This document shows, piece by piece, positions 40,695 through 48,734 of a stretch of 54,564 nucleotides of DNA. The stretch spans positions 1 through 54,564 of the forward strand of contig JABHAA010000131.1 of the NCBI GenBank assembly GCA_018674495.1, given 5' to 3'. Within the stretch, counting starts at the first letter, position 1. Every line of letters begins with the position of its first letter. Source of the stretch: Rhodospirillaceae bacterium (GTDB taxonomy: Bacteria; Pseudomonadota; Alphaproteobacteria; Rhodospirillales; UBA2165). The position numbers were made by a program, and so were the translations under genes. A model generated the notes under the pieces. It was not told the origin of the DNA, made no database searches, and saw nothing but the letters and a program-made list of their open reading frames with translations.

Positions 40695-41540
40695 CTATTC
40701 GGCGGCCTTGGCCATCGGTTGTTTCACATCCATGACCGCCACCGTACAGCCGACGGCGAAAATGGGGATCGGCTCATAGTACCATAACTCGCCGGTCGCG
40801 CCCTCGGTGGCGCCGGCGACGGCAACGAAAGTGCGGATCTCAAAGCCGCCCTGGCCGCCGTCCCGAAGTGTTTCCTCGTCCGTGTAGGCGACCAGATCGT
40901 CGCGCCGGTTGGCCAGGAATTTGTCCAGAAAATCCCGGTCCCACGCTTCGTCAATCTTGCCGGAATCCGGTGTCGCCGGCCAATGGGATATGCCGCCGGT
41001 GCCGACCACGGCGATTTTTTCCGGCTGCGCGTCGCAGGCGCGGCGCAGCGCCCGGCCAAATTCATAAGCCCGGTGCAAGGGCGTCAAAGGCGGGCCCTGG
41101 CAATTGATGTTCACCGGGATAATATCCAGATCGTAATCGGGGGTGAGGAAATTTAAGGGCACGATAATGCCGTGATCGAATTTCCATTCCTCCGCATAAG
41201 CGACATCGATATCGCCCAGCAAGGATTTGATCACGCGCCGCGACAGATCGGGATTGCCGGGCGCCCGCACCGGCTGGATGCCGAGCCATTCGGGATCCTC
41301 GATCGGGCCTTCGTAGTAATCGCCCATGCCGACGCAATAGGCGGGCATATTATTCATAAAGAAGTTTGCGAAATGCTCGGCGCCGACCACCACCAGCGCC
41401 TCGGTCCCGGCGTCCATCATGGCAACCCGCATACGCTCAAAGGCGGCGTAGAATTCATCCCGCGCCTTGGGATCGGCCCGGTCCGCGCGCCCCGTGATGC
41501 CCGGCGCGTGGCTGCAGGCGCCTGCAAAAACCAATGGCAT
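40695..41540 (-). CDS. Class III extradiol ring-cleavage dioxygenase catalytic subunit (LigB-like)
   Basis: This 281-aa protein belongs to the LigB family, which cleaves catecholic rings next to the hydroxyls using Fe(II) and O2. Likely iron ligands are His11 (GACSHAPGI) and His56 (GAEHFANFF), and the acid/base histidine is in GTGGISHWPA. The KFDHGIIVPLNF and PLHRAYEFGRALRRA segments are typical. It is slightly shorter than characterised protocatechuate 4,5-dioxygenase beta subunits (about 300 residues). An excellent GGAGG lies 6 nt before the start. It follows the LigA-like gene by 17 bp, matching the alpha-beta pairing. Protocatechuate, gallate or another substituted catechol are all possible substrates. 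Confidence 0.92.
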   Translation of the reverse strand: MPLVFAGACSHAPGITGRADRADPKARDEFYAAFERMRVAMMDAGTEALVVVGAEHFANFFMNNMPAYCVGMGDYYEGPIEDPEWLGIQPVRAPGNPDLSRRVIKSLLGDIDVAYAEEWKFDHGIIVPLNFLTPDYDLDIIPVNINCQGPPLTPLHRAYEFGRALRRACDAQPEKIAVVGTGGISHWPATPDSGKIDEAWDRDFLDKFLANRRDDLVAYTDEETLRDGGQGGFEIRTFVAVAGATEGATGELWYYEPIPIFAVGCTVAVMDVKQPMAKAAE

Positions 41541-41557
41541 CTTACGCCTCCCCCGCT

Positions 41558-41872
41558 TTAAACATAATTCTTGTCTCCGACCATGGCGTACAGCCCGGCG
41601 CGAACTGGCCCGTGCTTTTCGATGCCATCGCGCATGGCCTGTTTATATTCTTCCCACTCCAGCCCGGCCAAGGCGGCGTAATGCATCAATAGCTGGCCGT
41701 TGACGCCGAGCACGTAAAGCAGCCCGATATCGGGCTCGGTCAGGGCGCCCACCTCTTCGCCCGTCAGGTCGTAATCGCTGAGCAGATCGTCGAAATCGGT
41801 GTCGTAGCGCTGGCGTACATGGGCATCGCGGTTCAACTCGAACATGACTTTTTGAAGATAATAGAGAGACAT
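41558..41872 (-). CDS. LigA-like small subunit of a class III extradiol dioxygenase
   Basis: This 104-aa helical protein matches the LigA domain: SLYYLQKVMFELNRDA, then ALTEPDIGLLYVLGVN and GQLLMHYAALAGLEWEEYK. In LigAB the small subunit caps the active site of the catalytic subunit and forms an alpha2beta2 enzyme. It is shorter than typical LigA (about 140 residues) but contains the whole recognisable domain. It is the first gene of the eight-gene minus-strand operon ending at 33620, with GGAG 6 nt before the ATG. The promoter must lie in the 95 bp shared with the divergent hydrolase gene. Confidence 0.9.
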   Translation of the reverse strand: MSLYYLQKVMFELNRDAHVRQRYDTDFDDLLSDYDLTGEEVGALTEPDIGLLYVLGVNGQLLMHYAALAGLEWEEYKQAMRDGIEKHGPVRAGLYAMVGDKNYV

Positions 41873-41967
41873 GGTTTCTCCGTCTGAATTGCGCTAAACC
41901 ATACACCGCCGGTCAGGGCATCGGCAAGAAAGAGCCATCAGCGCCAAGCCAATTAGAGGAAAAGCCA
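41873..41967. promoter_or_regulatory. Divergent promoter region between LigA-like and FAH-family genes
   Basis: These 95 bp separate the start of the minus-strand ring-cleavage operon from the plus-strand hydrolase/VOC pair. Both promoters must lie here, which argues for co-regulation of ring cleavage and cleavage-product hydrolysis. I see ribosome-binding sites at both edges (GGAGAAACC on the minus strand, AGAGGAAAAGCC on the plus strand) but no clear -35/-10 pair or operator. Confidence 0.4.
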
Positions 41968-42843
41968 ATGAAATTTGCAACATTCGAAAAGGACGGCAAG
42001 GAAAGCTTCGGCGCCGTGATGGGCGATGCAGGCGCCGAGACCATTGTCGATCTGGGCGCTCGGAAGCTGACCGCTCATGGCCGCCTGATGGGCGTGCTGC
42101 GCGCCGGTAAGCTGGACGAAGCCAAGGACGTGGCGGCCAATGCGGATGCCGATTTCGCGCTTTCGGACGTAACTTTGCTGCGCCCCATCCCGGGCCCGGA
42201 AAAGATTATCTGCATCGGCGTCAATTACGGCAACCGGGCCGCCGAATATGACAACGTGCCCGACAAGCCCAATTATCCCAGCGTCTTTGTCCGCTGGCCG
42301 GGCTCGTTGACGGCGCACGAACAACCCCTCATGCGCCCGCCAGAATCCGATCAGCTGGATTACGAAGGCGAGATCGCCATTGTCATCGGCAAGACGGGCC
42401 GGCGCATTAGCCCCGAAAATATCCGCGAACACATTGCCGGTCTATCCTGCCTCAACGAAGGAACCATCCGCGATTGGCTGCGGCACGGCACCTTCAACGT
42501 GACACAAGGCAAGAACTTTGCAGATTCCGGCGCCTGGGGTCCCTGGATGGTGACCGAGGACGAATTTCCCGATTTCAACGACATCGCGCTGGAAACACGG
42601 GTCAATGGCGAGGTGCGGCAAAAAGACACCACCCAGAACATCCTGTTCGATTTTGCCTATATTCTTTCTTACCTGTCGATCTTCTATCAGCTCAATCCCG
42701 GCGACGTGATCGCGTCCGGCACGCCTATCGGCGCCGGCGCCCGGTTCGATCCGCCCATCTGGCTGAAACCCGGCGACGTGGTCGAAGTAGAGGTCGAAGG
42801 CGTGGGCACGCTTCGCAACGGCATAAAGGACGAGGTGGTTTAA
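41968..42843 (+). CDS. Fumarylacetoacetate hydrolase family protein
   Basis: This 291-aa protein has an N-terminal small domain and the FAH catalytic domain from about residue 70. Seen are ICIGVNYGNRAAEY, PSVFVRWPGSL, the metal-binding DYEGEIAIVIGK, KNFADSGAWGPWMVT and SGTPIGAGARF. The family hydrolyses or decarboxylates diketo acids such as ring-cleavage products (fumarylpyruvate, acylpyruvates, oxopentenoates) with a divalent metal. It is divergent from LigAB, consistent with acting directly after ring opening. It is followed 27 bp later by a VOC gene, probably in the same transcript. Whether it acts as hydrolase, isomerase or decarboxylase cannot be told from sequence. Confidence 0.92.
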   Translation: MKFATFEKDGKESFGAVMGDAGAETIVDLGARKLTAHGRLMGVLRAGKLDEAKDVAANADADFALSDVTLLRPIPGPEKIICIGVNYGNRAAEYDNVPDKPNYPSVFVRWPGSLTAHEQPLMRPPESDQLDYEGEIAIVIGKTGRRISPENIREHIAGLSCLNEGTIRDWLRHGTFNVTQGKNFADSGAWGPWMVTEDEFPDFNDIALETRVNGEVRQKDTTQNILFDFAYILSYLSIFYQLNPGDVIASGTPIGAGARFDPPIWLKPGDVVEVEVEGVGTLRNGIKDEVV

Positions 42844-42870
42844 GCGCGCAAGGGCATTGAAAGGCTCGTC

Positions 42871-43488
42871 ATGACCAACGGCAACGGACATTCATCCAAC
42901 GCAACGATTGCGGACGCGCCGGTGGTCAACCGCATCGCCCACATCGTCATATACACCAACAAAAAATATGAAGAGATGAAGACTTGGTACGGGACCGTCT
43001 TCAATGCGCGCGTGGTGCATGAGCGCGGCGGCGAGATTTCGTTTCTGACCTTCGATAGCGAGCATCACCGGTTCGCCATTCGCTACCAGCCGCAGTTGGC
43101 GGACCGCGATGACAGTATTGCCGGCATCGCCCATGTGGGCTTCACCTTCGATAATTTGGGTGAGATGTTCGCCACGTACGAGCGCATCAAAACCGAAGGC
43201 ATCCGGCCGGTCTCGGCGGTCAATCATGGCATGACCACGTCGCTCTATTACCGCGATCCCATCGGCAACAAGCTGGAACTGCAGGTAGAGAACCAGGACA
43301 ACCAAAAAGACGCCGTCGCCGTGCTCGAAGATGAAGAGCGCGAAAACGTGCTGTTCGATCCCGACAAAATGCTGGCCGCCGTCAAAGCCGGGGTGCCCGA
43401 CGCGAGCTTGAAAAGCCAAGCCTATATTTTGGATACCATGGTCCTGGCGCGGACCCGGGGCTCATCCCAGGACCTGGAAGCCACATGA
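42871..43488 (+). CDS. VOC-family protein (extradiol dioxygenase/glyoxalase superfamily)
   Basis: This 205-aa protein has one VOC unit at about residues 20-150, with metal-ligand candidates His28 (IAHIVIYTN), the His of IAHVGFTFDN and the Glu of GNKLELQVEN. A C-terminal extension of about 55 residues (ERENVLFDPDKMLAAVKAG) is unlike a second VOC domain. The first 20 residues are Asn/Ala-rich and probably disordered. It is co-directional with the FAH-family gene (27-bp gap, AAGG before the ATG). A single-domain ring-cleaving dioxygenase or a lyase acting on the same pathway is plausible. VOC assignment is firm; activity is not. Confidence 0.87.
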   Translation: MTNGNGHSSNATIADAPVVNRIAHIVIYTNKKYEEMKTWYGTVFNARVVHERGGEISFLTFDSEHHRFAIRYQPQLADRDDSIAGIAHVGFTFDNLGEMFATYERIKTEGIRPVSAVNHGMTTSLYYRDPIGNKLELQVENQDNQKDAVAVLEDEERENVLFDPDKMLAAVKAGVPDASLKSQAYILDTMVLARTRGSSQDLEAT

Positions 43489-43518
43489 TTTCGACAGCGC
43501 TCGGTTTTATGGTCTGAA

Positions 43519-44079
43519 TTAGGGTTTTAGTGCGCGCCACCAAGCTAGCATGGCGTCTTCTGAGTAGGGCAGCACCGCGCCCAGCCCGCCGCATTGACGT
43601 TGCCAGATTTCCAACGCCGGTTCCGGCACCGTGATCATCAACGGAATCCCCTCGGAAATAATTTGCATGATCTCGTCGAGCAATCCCTCGCCCTCTTGTT
43701 CCTGATCGCCGAATTTTTCGATCACCACCAGATCGGGATGGGATTGGAGGACGCCGCGAAGGATGGCCGAGGTTTCGACCAGGCTAGCCACGTCGAGCCC
43801 GCATTCATCTTCGCTGGCCATCGGCCGCTTGATGGCGATGCGCTGGCCGGTCCGAATATCCACGGAATCAATGGTGCGGGTTTCGGCGCCATCTTCGAGG
43901 CGGCTTTCCTGGAGTATCCCGGCCACCGAAACCTGTTCCGATTTGAGCCGGCGGACAAAAGCCGGCAACGTCGATTTGTCGGTCTGCTTGGGCGTATAGA
44001 CCACCGCCGCGAAGGCGGCCGGGCCGTCTTCTTCCGGTTTATCGCCCGCATCGAACGCCATAGGATCCGATTTCTGCAT
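43519..44079 (-). CDS. DUF2478 domain protein
   Basis: This 186-aa protein has FAAVVYTP at about residue 25, VAGILQES at about 53, and PDLVVIEKFGDQEQEGEGL followed by SEGIPLMITVP. The last pattern is the DUF2478 signature, a P-loop-derived nucleotide-binding family often found beside molybdate transport or molybdoenzyme genes. Here the lone molybdenum hydroxylase large subunit at 29555-31864 is a possible client, an inference from the family's usual company. A start at ATG 44061 (MAFDAGDK), with a GGA just upstream, is as likely as 44079. It stands between convergent and co-directional neighbours with no clear operon. Confidence 0.75.
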   Translation of the reverse strand: MQKSDPMAFDAGDKPEEDGPAAFAAVVYTPKQTDKSTLPAFVRRLKSEQVSVAGILQESRLEDGAETRTIDSVDIRTGQRIAIKRPMASEDECGLDVASLVETSAILRGVLQSHPDLVVIEKFGDQEQEGEGLLDEIMQIISEGIPLMITVPEPALEIWQRQCGGLGAVLPYSEDAMLAWWRALKP

Positions 44080-44147
44080 GCGCCGATTTTATCAGGTTTG
44101 GGATTTCCGCGCCAGCCGGGCGACGGCGGCGCTGTTCCTACCCGGAC

Positions 44148-45035
44148 TTATGGGCTGACCTCCGTATCCCGGATGGCGGCCAAAAGCTGCGTATATGTCT
44201 TCGGCAAGCCATCTAGCGTCTCGTCCAATCCCAGCCCGGCCATCCATTCCAGGCGCGCCGCCGACGATAGCGCCGTCATCGGCTCCACGCCCAGGCCGCG
44301 TAAGGTGTCAGCAACGGAAAGCATTTCGGCGGCCTGGCGCTTGGAATGCTGGACCAGGCGGGGCGCGTAATAATCGGACGTGGCGCGCCAATCCAAATCC
44401 GGGAACGACACTTGCAGGGAATCCAAAATGGCTTCCTCGGCGCCCAATTTGTTGGCGGCCACCAAGCATTCCAACAAAATAGCGGTAAAGCCCTTCATGA
44501 ACACGCTGCGCACCATCTTGACCGCCGACGCATCACCGATATTTTCGCCAATGGCACTTACGTCCATGCCGAGGCCGGACAATATTTCTGCCAACGCGGC
44601 GGCGCGCCTTCCGGCCAGCAGCATGGGCACCCGAATGCCGTGCGGCGGCACCAGGTCCATCACCGCCGCTTCCACATAATCGGCGCCGCTGGCCTCAACC
44701 AGTTGGGCGGCGCTCTTCTTCTTGTCGGGCGAAGTGGAATTGATATCCAGGTAAAACTGGCCGCTTTTTAGGTGCGGTGCGGTATTTTCGGCGGCCGCCA
44801 CGGTCTGATCGGAAACCACCGCCGACAGCACCACATCGGCGCCGGCCACCGCCTCGGCGGCGCTGATCGAAGCTTCGATGCCGGCGGCTTCCGCCTTGGC
44901 CTTGAGGGCTGCCGACTTGTCCGCATCGTCGATCAAAATGTCATAGGCGGCGCGCACTTCGGCGCCAGCCGCCAAAAGCCCTTGAGCCAGAATGCCTCCA
45001 GCCTCGCCATAGCCCAAAAACGCAACGACAGTCAT
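44148..45035 (-). CDS. NAD(P)-dependent 3-hydroxyisobutyrate-dehydrogenase-like protein with DUF1932 C-terminal domain
   Basis: This 295-aa protein starts MTVVAFLGYGEAGGILAQGL, a beta-hydroxyacid dehydrogenase-type nucleotide-binding loop (GYGEAG). The middle DINSTSPDKKKS matches the family substrate-binding motif region, and AVKMVRSVFMKG carries the expected catalytic lysine. The C-terminal half (LLECLVAANKLG, DYYAPRLVQHSKRQAAEM) is of the DUF1932 type. I chose ATG at 45035, which has GGAG 11 nt upstream; ATG at 45053 lacks a ribosome-binding site. A dehydrogenase of a beta-hydroxy acid formed in catabolism is likely. It is divergent from the ABC permease genes across 181 bp. Confidence 0.88.
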   Translation of the reverse strand: MTVVAFLGYGEAGGILAQGLLAAGAEVRAAYDILIDDADKSAALKAKAEAAGIEASISAAEAVAGADVVLSAVVSDQTVAAAENTAPHLKSGQFYLDINSTSPDKKKSAAQLVEASGADYVEAAVMDLVPPHGIRVPMLLAGRRAAALAEILSGLGMDVSAIGENIGDASAVKMVRSVFMKGFTAILLECLVAANKLGAEEAILDSLQVSFPDLDWRATSDYYAPRLVQHSKRQAAEMLSVADTLRGLGVEPMTALSSAARLEWMAGLGLDETLDGLPKTYTQLLAAIRDTEVSP

Positions 45036-45125
45036 GATGATGGTATCTCCCAATGCAGAACAAAATTATCCATTAGCTGCCAAACTACCCCGCCGGATGC
45101 GCCGCTCACAAATTAAAATTCGGCG

Positions 45126-45154
45126 TTTTGTATCCGGTGAAGCTGTGCTAAAAT
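45126..45154 (+). promoter_or_regulatory. Candidate promoter of the ABC permease pair
   Basis: TTTGTA (45127-45132) and TAAAAT (45149-45154) are spaced by 16 bp, about 60 bp upstream of the first permease start. Both boxes are imperfect matches to the sigma-70 consensus, so this is a weak call made only from position and resemblance. Confidence 0.25.
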
Positions 45155-45216
45155 GGCTATGTTGAAAATCCGTATCTAAAGCGGTGACGTATCAACGCCA
45201 ACAGAGAGGCCGCAGC

Positions 45217-46134
45217 ATGCTTAACTACCTGATCAACCGGCTGTTTATCGCCGTATTGGTTACCATTACGGTGTCCATCATCGCTTTCAGCCTTTTGCGG
45301 CTGTCGGGCGATCTTGCCGCCGAACTGGCGGGCGATGACGCTACCGAAGAAGAAATTGCCCAAGTGGCCAAGGCCTATGGCCTCGACCGGCCGCTTTATA
45401 TCCAATATGGGAGCTGGGCCGCTGGCGCATTGACGGGCGATCTCGGGCAATCGATTTTCTCCAACGAGCCGGTGTTCGGCATCCTCAAGGGCGCCGTACC
45501 GACGACCGCCAAGCTGGCCGTGCTAGCCTTGGCGCTAGGGATTATCATCGCCGTTCCATTGGGGATCATAGCGGCCGTTTACCAAAATACAGCCGCGGAC
45601 AGGGCGTCCCTTGTGCTCGCTGTATTCGGCCAGGCGATCCCCAATTTCTGGTTGGGGTTGATGTTGATTCTGGTGTTCGGCGTGGCGCTCCGATGGCTAC
45701 CTATATCGGGGCAGGATACTCTGCTGCATTTCGTCATGCCGACAGTCACCATCGCACTTTCAACCCTGCCGCAAATCATGCGCCTGACGCGCACCGGCAT
45801 GATCGAAGTGCTGCAATCGGATTATATCCGCGCCGCCTACGCCAAGGGATTGCCAGCGCGCATGGTCATATTGAAACACGCGCTACGCAACGCCATCCTG
45901 CCGGTGGTGTCGATCACCATGGTCACCTTCGGCTTTCTGTTGGGCGGCACCGTGGTAGTGGAAACTATCTTCGCCCTCAACGGTCTTGGCTTCGAAGCGT
46001 TTCAGGCGATCATCCGCCAGGACTTCCCGGTTCTGCAATCGGTGGTCCTGTTCATTTCCGTCATCTATATCGGCCTGACGTTGCTGTCAGATTTGATCAA
46101 CGCGCAGCTCGATCCGCGCATCCGGCTAAGCTAG
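45217..46134 (+). CDS. ABC transporter permease, DppB/OppB type
   Basis: This 305-aa integral membrane protein starts MLNYLINRLFIAVLVTITVS, with the N-terminal hydrophobic helix usual for this type. Further helices include LAVLALALGIIIAVPLGIIAAV, and the EAA-like loop reads DYIRAAYAKGLPARMVILKHALRNA, where the ATPase would dock. The ATG at 45217 has GAGAGG 7 nt upstream; a GTG at 45184 is less likely. The family forms heterodimers with DppC-type permeases to import oligopeptides, nickel or other small solutes. No solute-binding protein or ATPase gene is adjacent, so they must be encoded elsewhere. Confidence 0.93.
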   Translation: MLNYLINRLFIAVLVTITVSIIAFSLLRLSGDLAAELAGDDATEEEIAQVAKAYGLDRPLYIQYGSWAAGALTGDLGQSIFSNEPVFGILKGAVPTTAKLAVLALALGIIIAVPLGIIAAVYQNTAADRASLVLAVFGQAIPNFWLGLMLILVFGVALRWLPISGQDTLLHFVMPTVTIALSTLPQIMRLTRTGMIEVLQSDYIRAAYAKGLPARMVILKHALRNAILPVVSITMVTFGFLLGGTVVVETIFALNGLGFEAFQAIIRQDFPVLQSVVLFISVIYIGLTLLSDLINAQLDPRIRLS

Positions 46135-46144
46135 GGAGAGCGTC

Positions 46145-47089
46145 ATGACACCCAGCGAACAAGCATCCGCCACCATAGGCAGCTCGGAAGCGGCCAACGC
46201 CGAAGCGGAAGACATCTTCGAAGTTTATTCACCGACCCCTTACGAGTTGATGAAACGCCGGGCGCGCAGCCACCCGGGCTTTCTGATCGGCACAGCGGTA
46301 GTGCTTGCGGTCTTTTTCGTGGCCGTTTTCGCGCCGCTGATCGCACCTTTTGATCCCTTCGATCAGGATATATCGCGGCGCCTGATCAATCCCGTCTGGG
46401 GTATCGATTCAAGCTGGCTCAATGCCCTCGGCACCGATGCTTTTGGGCGTGACTATCTCTCAAGGGTTATTCACGGCGCTCGCGTCTCAATGATCGTCGG
46501 CATCGTCGCGCCCATGATAGCAGCTGTCATCGGATCGCTGATCGGCATGATAGGCGGATATTACGGCGGCCGCGTCGATGCGGTTGTCATGTATCTGATC
46601 AACTCCAAGCTGGCATTGCCCGGCCTGGTGGTCGCCCTTTCTCTGGTGGCCGTGTTCGGCGGCGAGGTGTTCGTGCTGGTGCTGGTGCTGGCCTTTTTGT
46701 TCTGGGATCGCTACGCCATTGTGCTCAGAACGGTGACCCAGCAAATCCGCGCCCAGGATTTCGTGACTGCCGCCGAAGCCGTCGGCTGCTCGGTACCGCG
46801 CATCATCCTTACCGAAATTCTGCCCAATGTGATGAACCAGATCATCGTTATCCTGACCCTGGAAATGGCCATCGCCATTTTGATCGAGGCAACATTGTCG
46901 TTCCTCGGGCTCGGCATTCAGCCGCCAACTCCGACCTGGGGCAACCTGATCGCCGAGGGGCGCAACTTCATGTTCTTCAAGCCCTATCTGGTAACCATCC
47001 CGGGCATCTGCCTGTTCTTCCTGGCCATTGCCATCAATATGATGGGCGACGGCATCCGCGACATCACCGCGCCGGAGGGCCGCAACTAG
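46145..47089 (+). CDS. ABC transporter permease, DppC/OppC type
   Basis: This 314-aa partner permease begins with a long acidic cytoplasmic segment of about 50 residues, then a first helix (GTAVVLAVFFVAVFAPLIAP). The characteristic LGTDAFGRDYLSRVIHGARVS and the EAA-like loop (AQDFVTAAEAVGCSVPRIILTEILPN) are present, followed by FLGLGIQPPTPTWGNLI. It starts 10 bp after the DppB-type gene with AGGGAG upstream. It ends 24 bp before a strong terminator, confirming a two-gene transcription unit that lacks the other ABC components. Confidence 0.93.
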   Translation: MTPSEQASATIGSSEAANAEAEDIFEVYSPTPYELMKRRARSHPGFLIGTAVVLAVFFVAVFAPLIAPFDPFDQDISRRLINPVWGIDSSWLNALGTDAFGRDYLSRVIHGARVSMIVGIVAPMIAAVIGSLIGMIGGYYGGRVDAVVMYLINSKLALPGLVVALSLVAVFGGEVFVLVLVLAFLFWDRYAIVLRTVTQQIRAQDFVTAAEAVGCSVPRIILTEILPNVMNQIIVILTLEMAIAILIEATLSFLGLGIQPPTPTWGNLIAEGRNFMFFKPYLVTIPGICLFFLAIAINMMGDGIRDITAPEGRN

Positions 47090-47113
47090 GCGAAATTTTT
47101 TGTGAGAGTTTAG

Positions 47114-47148
47114 AACCGGCGCGCTTGCAAAGAGCGCGCCGGTTTTTT
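47114..47148 (+). terminator. Intrinsic terminator after the ABC permease genes
   Basis: A perfect 12-bp stem (AACCGGCGCGCT, 47114-47125, pairing with 47133-47144) encloses a 7-nt loop and is followed by TTTTTT at 47143-47148. The stop codon of the convergent acyl-CoA ligase lies at the end of the T-tract. The same hairpin may also terminate that transcript, though its minus-strand U-run is short. Confidence 0.9.
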
Positions 47149-48706
47149 ATGGGCCGCTGGCTTGGTTGCGCTGCACAGCAAGCTCGGCAATATCTTTTTT
47201 GACCAGCTTGCCGACCGCGTTGGTGGGTAACGCATCGAAGAAAAAGATGTCTTTCGGCTTTTTGTAGCCAGCCAGCTTTCCGGCGCAGAAATCGATCAGC
47301 TCGGCGGCGCTGCAATTCTCATCGGCGACCGCGCAGGCGACCACCTTTTCGCCCCACTTAGGATCGGGAACGCCGACCACGGCGATCAGACTCACTTTTG
47401 GATGTTCGCCCAAGACCGCCTCGATCTCGGCCGGATAAACATTGACGCCGCCGGTCTTGACCATGTCGCGCTTGCGCCCCGACAGCCAAATATAACCGGC
47501 CTCGTCTTTCAAGATCACATCGCCGGTGATCAGCCAGCCGTCCTTCAACACAGCCGCCGTATCTTCGGGCCGGTTCCAATAGCCTTCCAGCATGGATGGG
47601 CCCGAAACGATCATCTCGCCAAACTCTCCTGGCGCAACCGGCTGGCCGTCTTCGTCCACCGCTTCGATGCGGAACAATGGCGCCTCGGTGCCGAGCGAGC
47701 TCATACGGTCCGGCTTGGCGTCCGATATCAGCGCCGCCTCGACTTCGTGGGGCAGCATGTAGGACACATAGCCGCCAGTTTCGGTGGAGCCGTAGGCGTT
47801 GACGAAACCGCCCTTGAATGTGGGGTTGGCTTTGATGCGCAACATGCCGGGACGCGAATCACCGGTGGCGCTGGTGCCGGTCAGAAGGCGCAAGCTCGAC
47901 AGATCGGCTTGGTCCAGGCCTGGATGATCGGTCAGTCGGTCAAACAGCGACAAGATGCAATAGGTCATGGTGGCCCGCTCGGCCGCGATCCAGGTGAGCA
48001 TATCCGCCACATCAAACTTGGGCCGGATGACGGTGGCGATGCCGGCAAAGGCGTGGCTGGTCATCATATGGATGCCAAGCCCGGCCGAGATCGGCATGGA
48101 AATCAACGCGATGTCCGACGGGTAATGGGGCACCTTGGCCTGATAGACCAGCACGTTGGTAAGATATTGCCGGTGGGTGCGCATGCAGCCCTTGGGAAAG
48201 CCGGTGGTGCCGGTGGTGTATTTGATGGCGAACACGGTGTTCGGATCAATGGCCACACCGGGCTCGGTGTCGGCTGCGGCGGCGATCAGCCCTTCGTAAT
48301 CGATGGCAGGGGCGCCGCCGCCGACCATGACCAAAGTCTCAAGACTGGCCAGTTCGCCCGAAGCCTCACCGATGGCTGCCGCCGCTTCGGCGCCGCCGAC
48401 AATAATTTTGGCGCCCACGTCACCGGCGATATAGGCGATCTCGCGGCCCACCGAAGCGGGCATGATACCGATGGAGATGCCGCCAGCCTTGGCGATGGCG
48501 AAATACAGCTCGATCAACTCGATCGAATTGCCGAGGACATAGGCAACCCGGTCGCTAGGCCTAAGGCCAAGGGTGATCAGGGCGTTGGCGAGCCGATTGA
48601 CGCGGCTATTTAGCTGAGACCATGTGACGCGCCGATCTTCAAAGATCAGCGCTTCGCCAGCCGGATTACGGCGTGCATTATTGGTGACCAGATCGCCAAT
48701 CAGCAT
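47147..48706 (-). CDS. AMP-dependent acyl-CoA synthetase/ligase
   Basis: This 519-aa protein activates a carboxylic acid to its CoA thioester through an acyl-adenylate. The AMP-binding P-loop reads YTTGTTGFPKGCM, followed by NAYGSTETGGYVSY (A5-type), GDVILKDEAGYIWLSGRKRDM (A7/A8 hinge) and GGVNVYPAEIE, with the C-terminal lysine in TNAVGKLVKKDI. Length is normal. It follows the MarR regulator by 28 bp on the same strand, so it is probably under that regulator's control. It ends inside the terminator shared with the permease genes. Substrate is unknown; aryl or medium-chain acids are typical for relatives. Confidence 0.93.
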   Translation of the reverse strand: MLIGDLVTNNARRNPAGEALIFEDRRVTWSQLNSRVNRLANALITLGLRPSDRVAYVLGNSIELIELYFAIAKAGGISIGIMPASVGREIAYIAGDVGAKIIVGGAEAAAAIGEASGELASLETLVMVGGGAPAIDYEGLIAAAADTEPGVAIDPNTVFAIKYTTGTTGFPKGCMRTHRQYLTNVLVYQAKVPHYPSDIALISMPISAGLGIHMMTSHAFAGIATVIRPKFDVADMLTWIAAERATMTYCILSLFDRLTDHPGLDQADLSSLRLLTGTSATGDSRPGMLRIKANPTFKGGFVNAYGSTETGGYVSYMLPHEVEAALISDAKPDRMSSLGTEAPLFRIEAVDEDGQPVAPGEFGEMIVSGPSMLEGYWNRPEDTAAVLKDGWLITGDVILKDEAGYIWLSGRKRDMVKTGGVNVYPAEIEAVLGEHPKVSLIAVVGVPDPKWGEKVVACAVADENCSAAELIDFCAGKLAGYKKPKDIFFFDALPTNAVGKLVKKDIAELAVQRNQASGP

Positions 48707-48734
48707 GGCGGGCAGGCGAGCCTAGATTTCCAAC

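Noticed and set aside
47402..48613. 403-aa plus-strand frame
   Set aside because: Antisense of the acyl-CoA ligase, which has all adenylation motifs.
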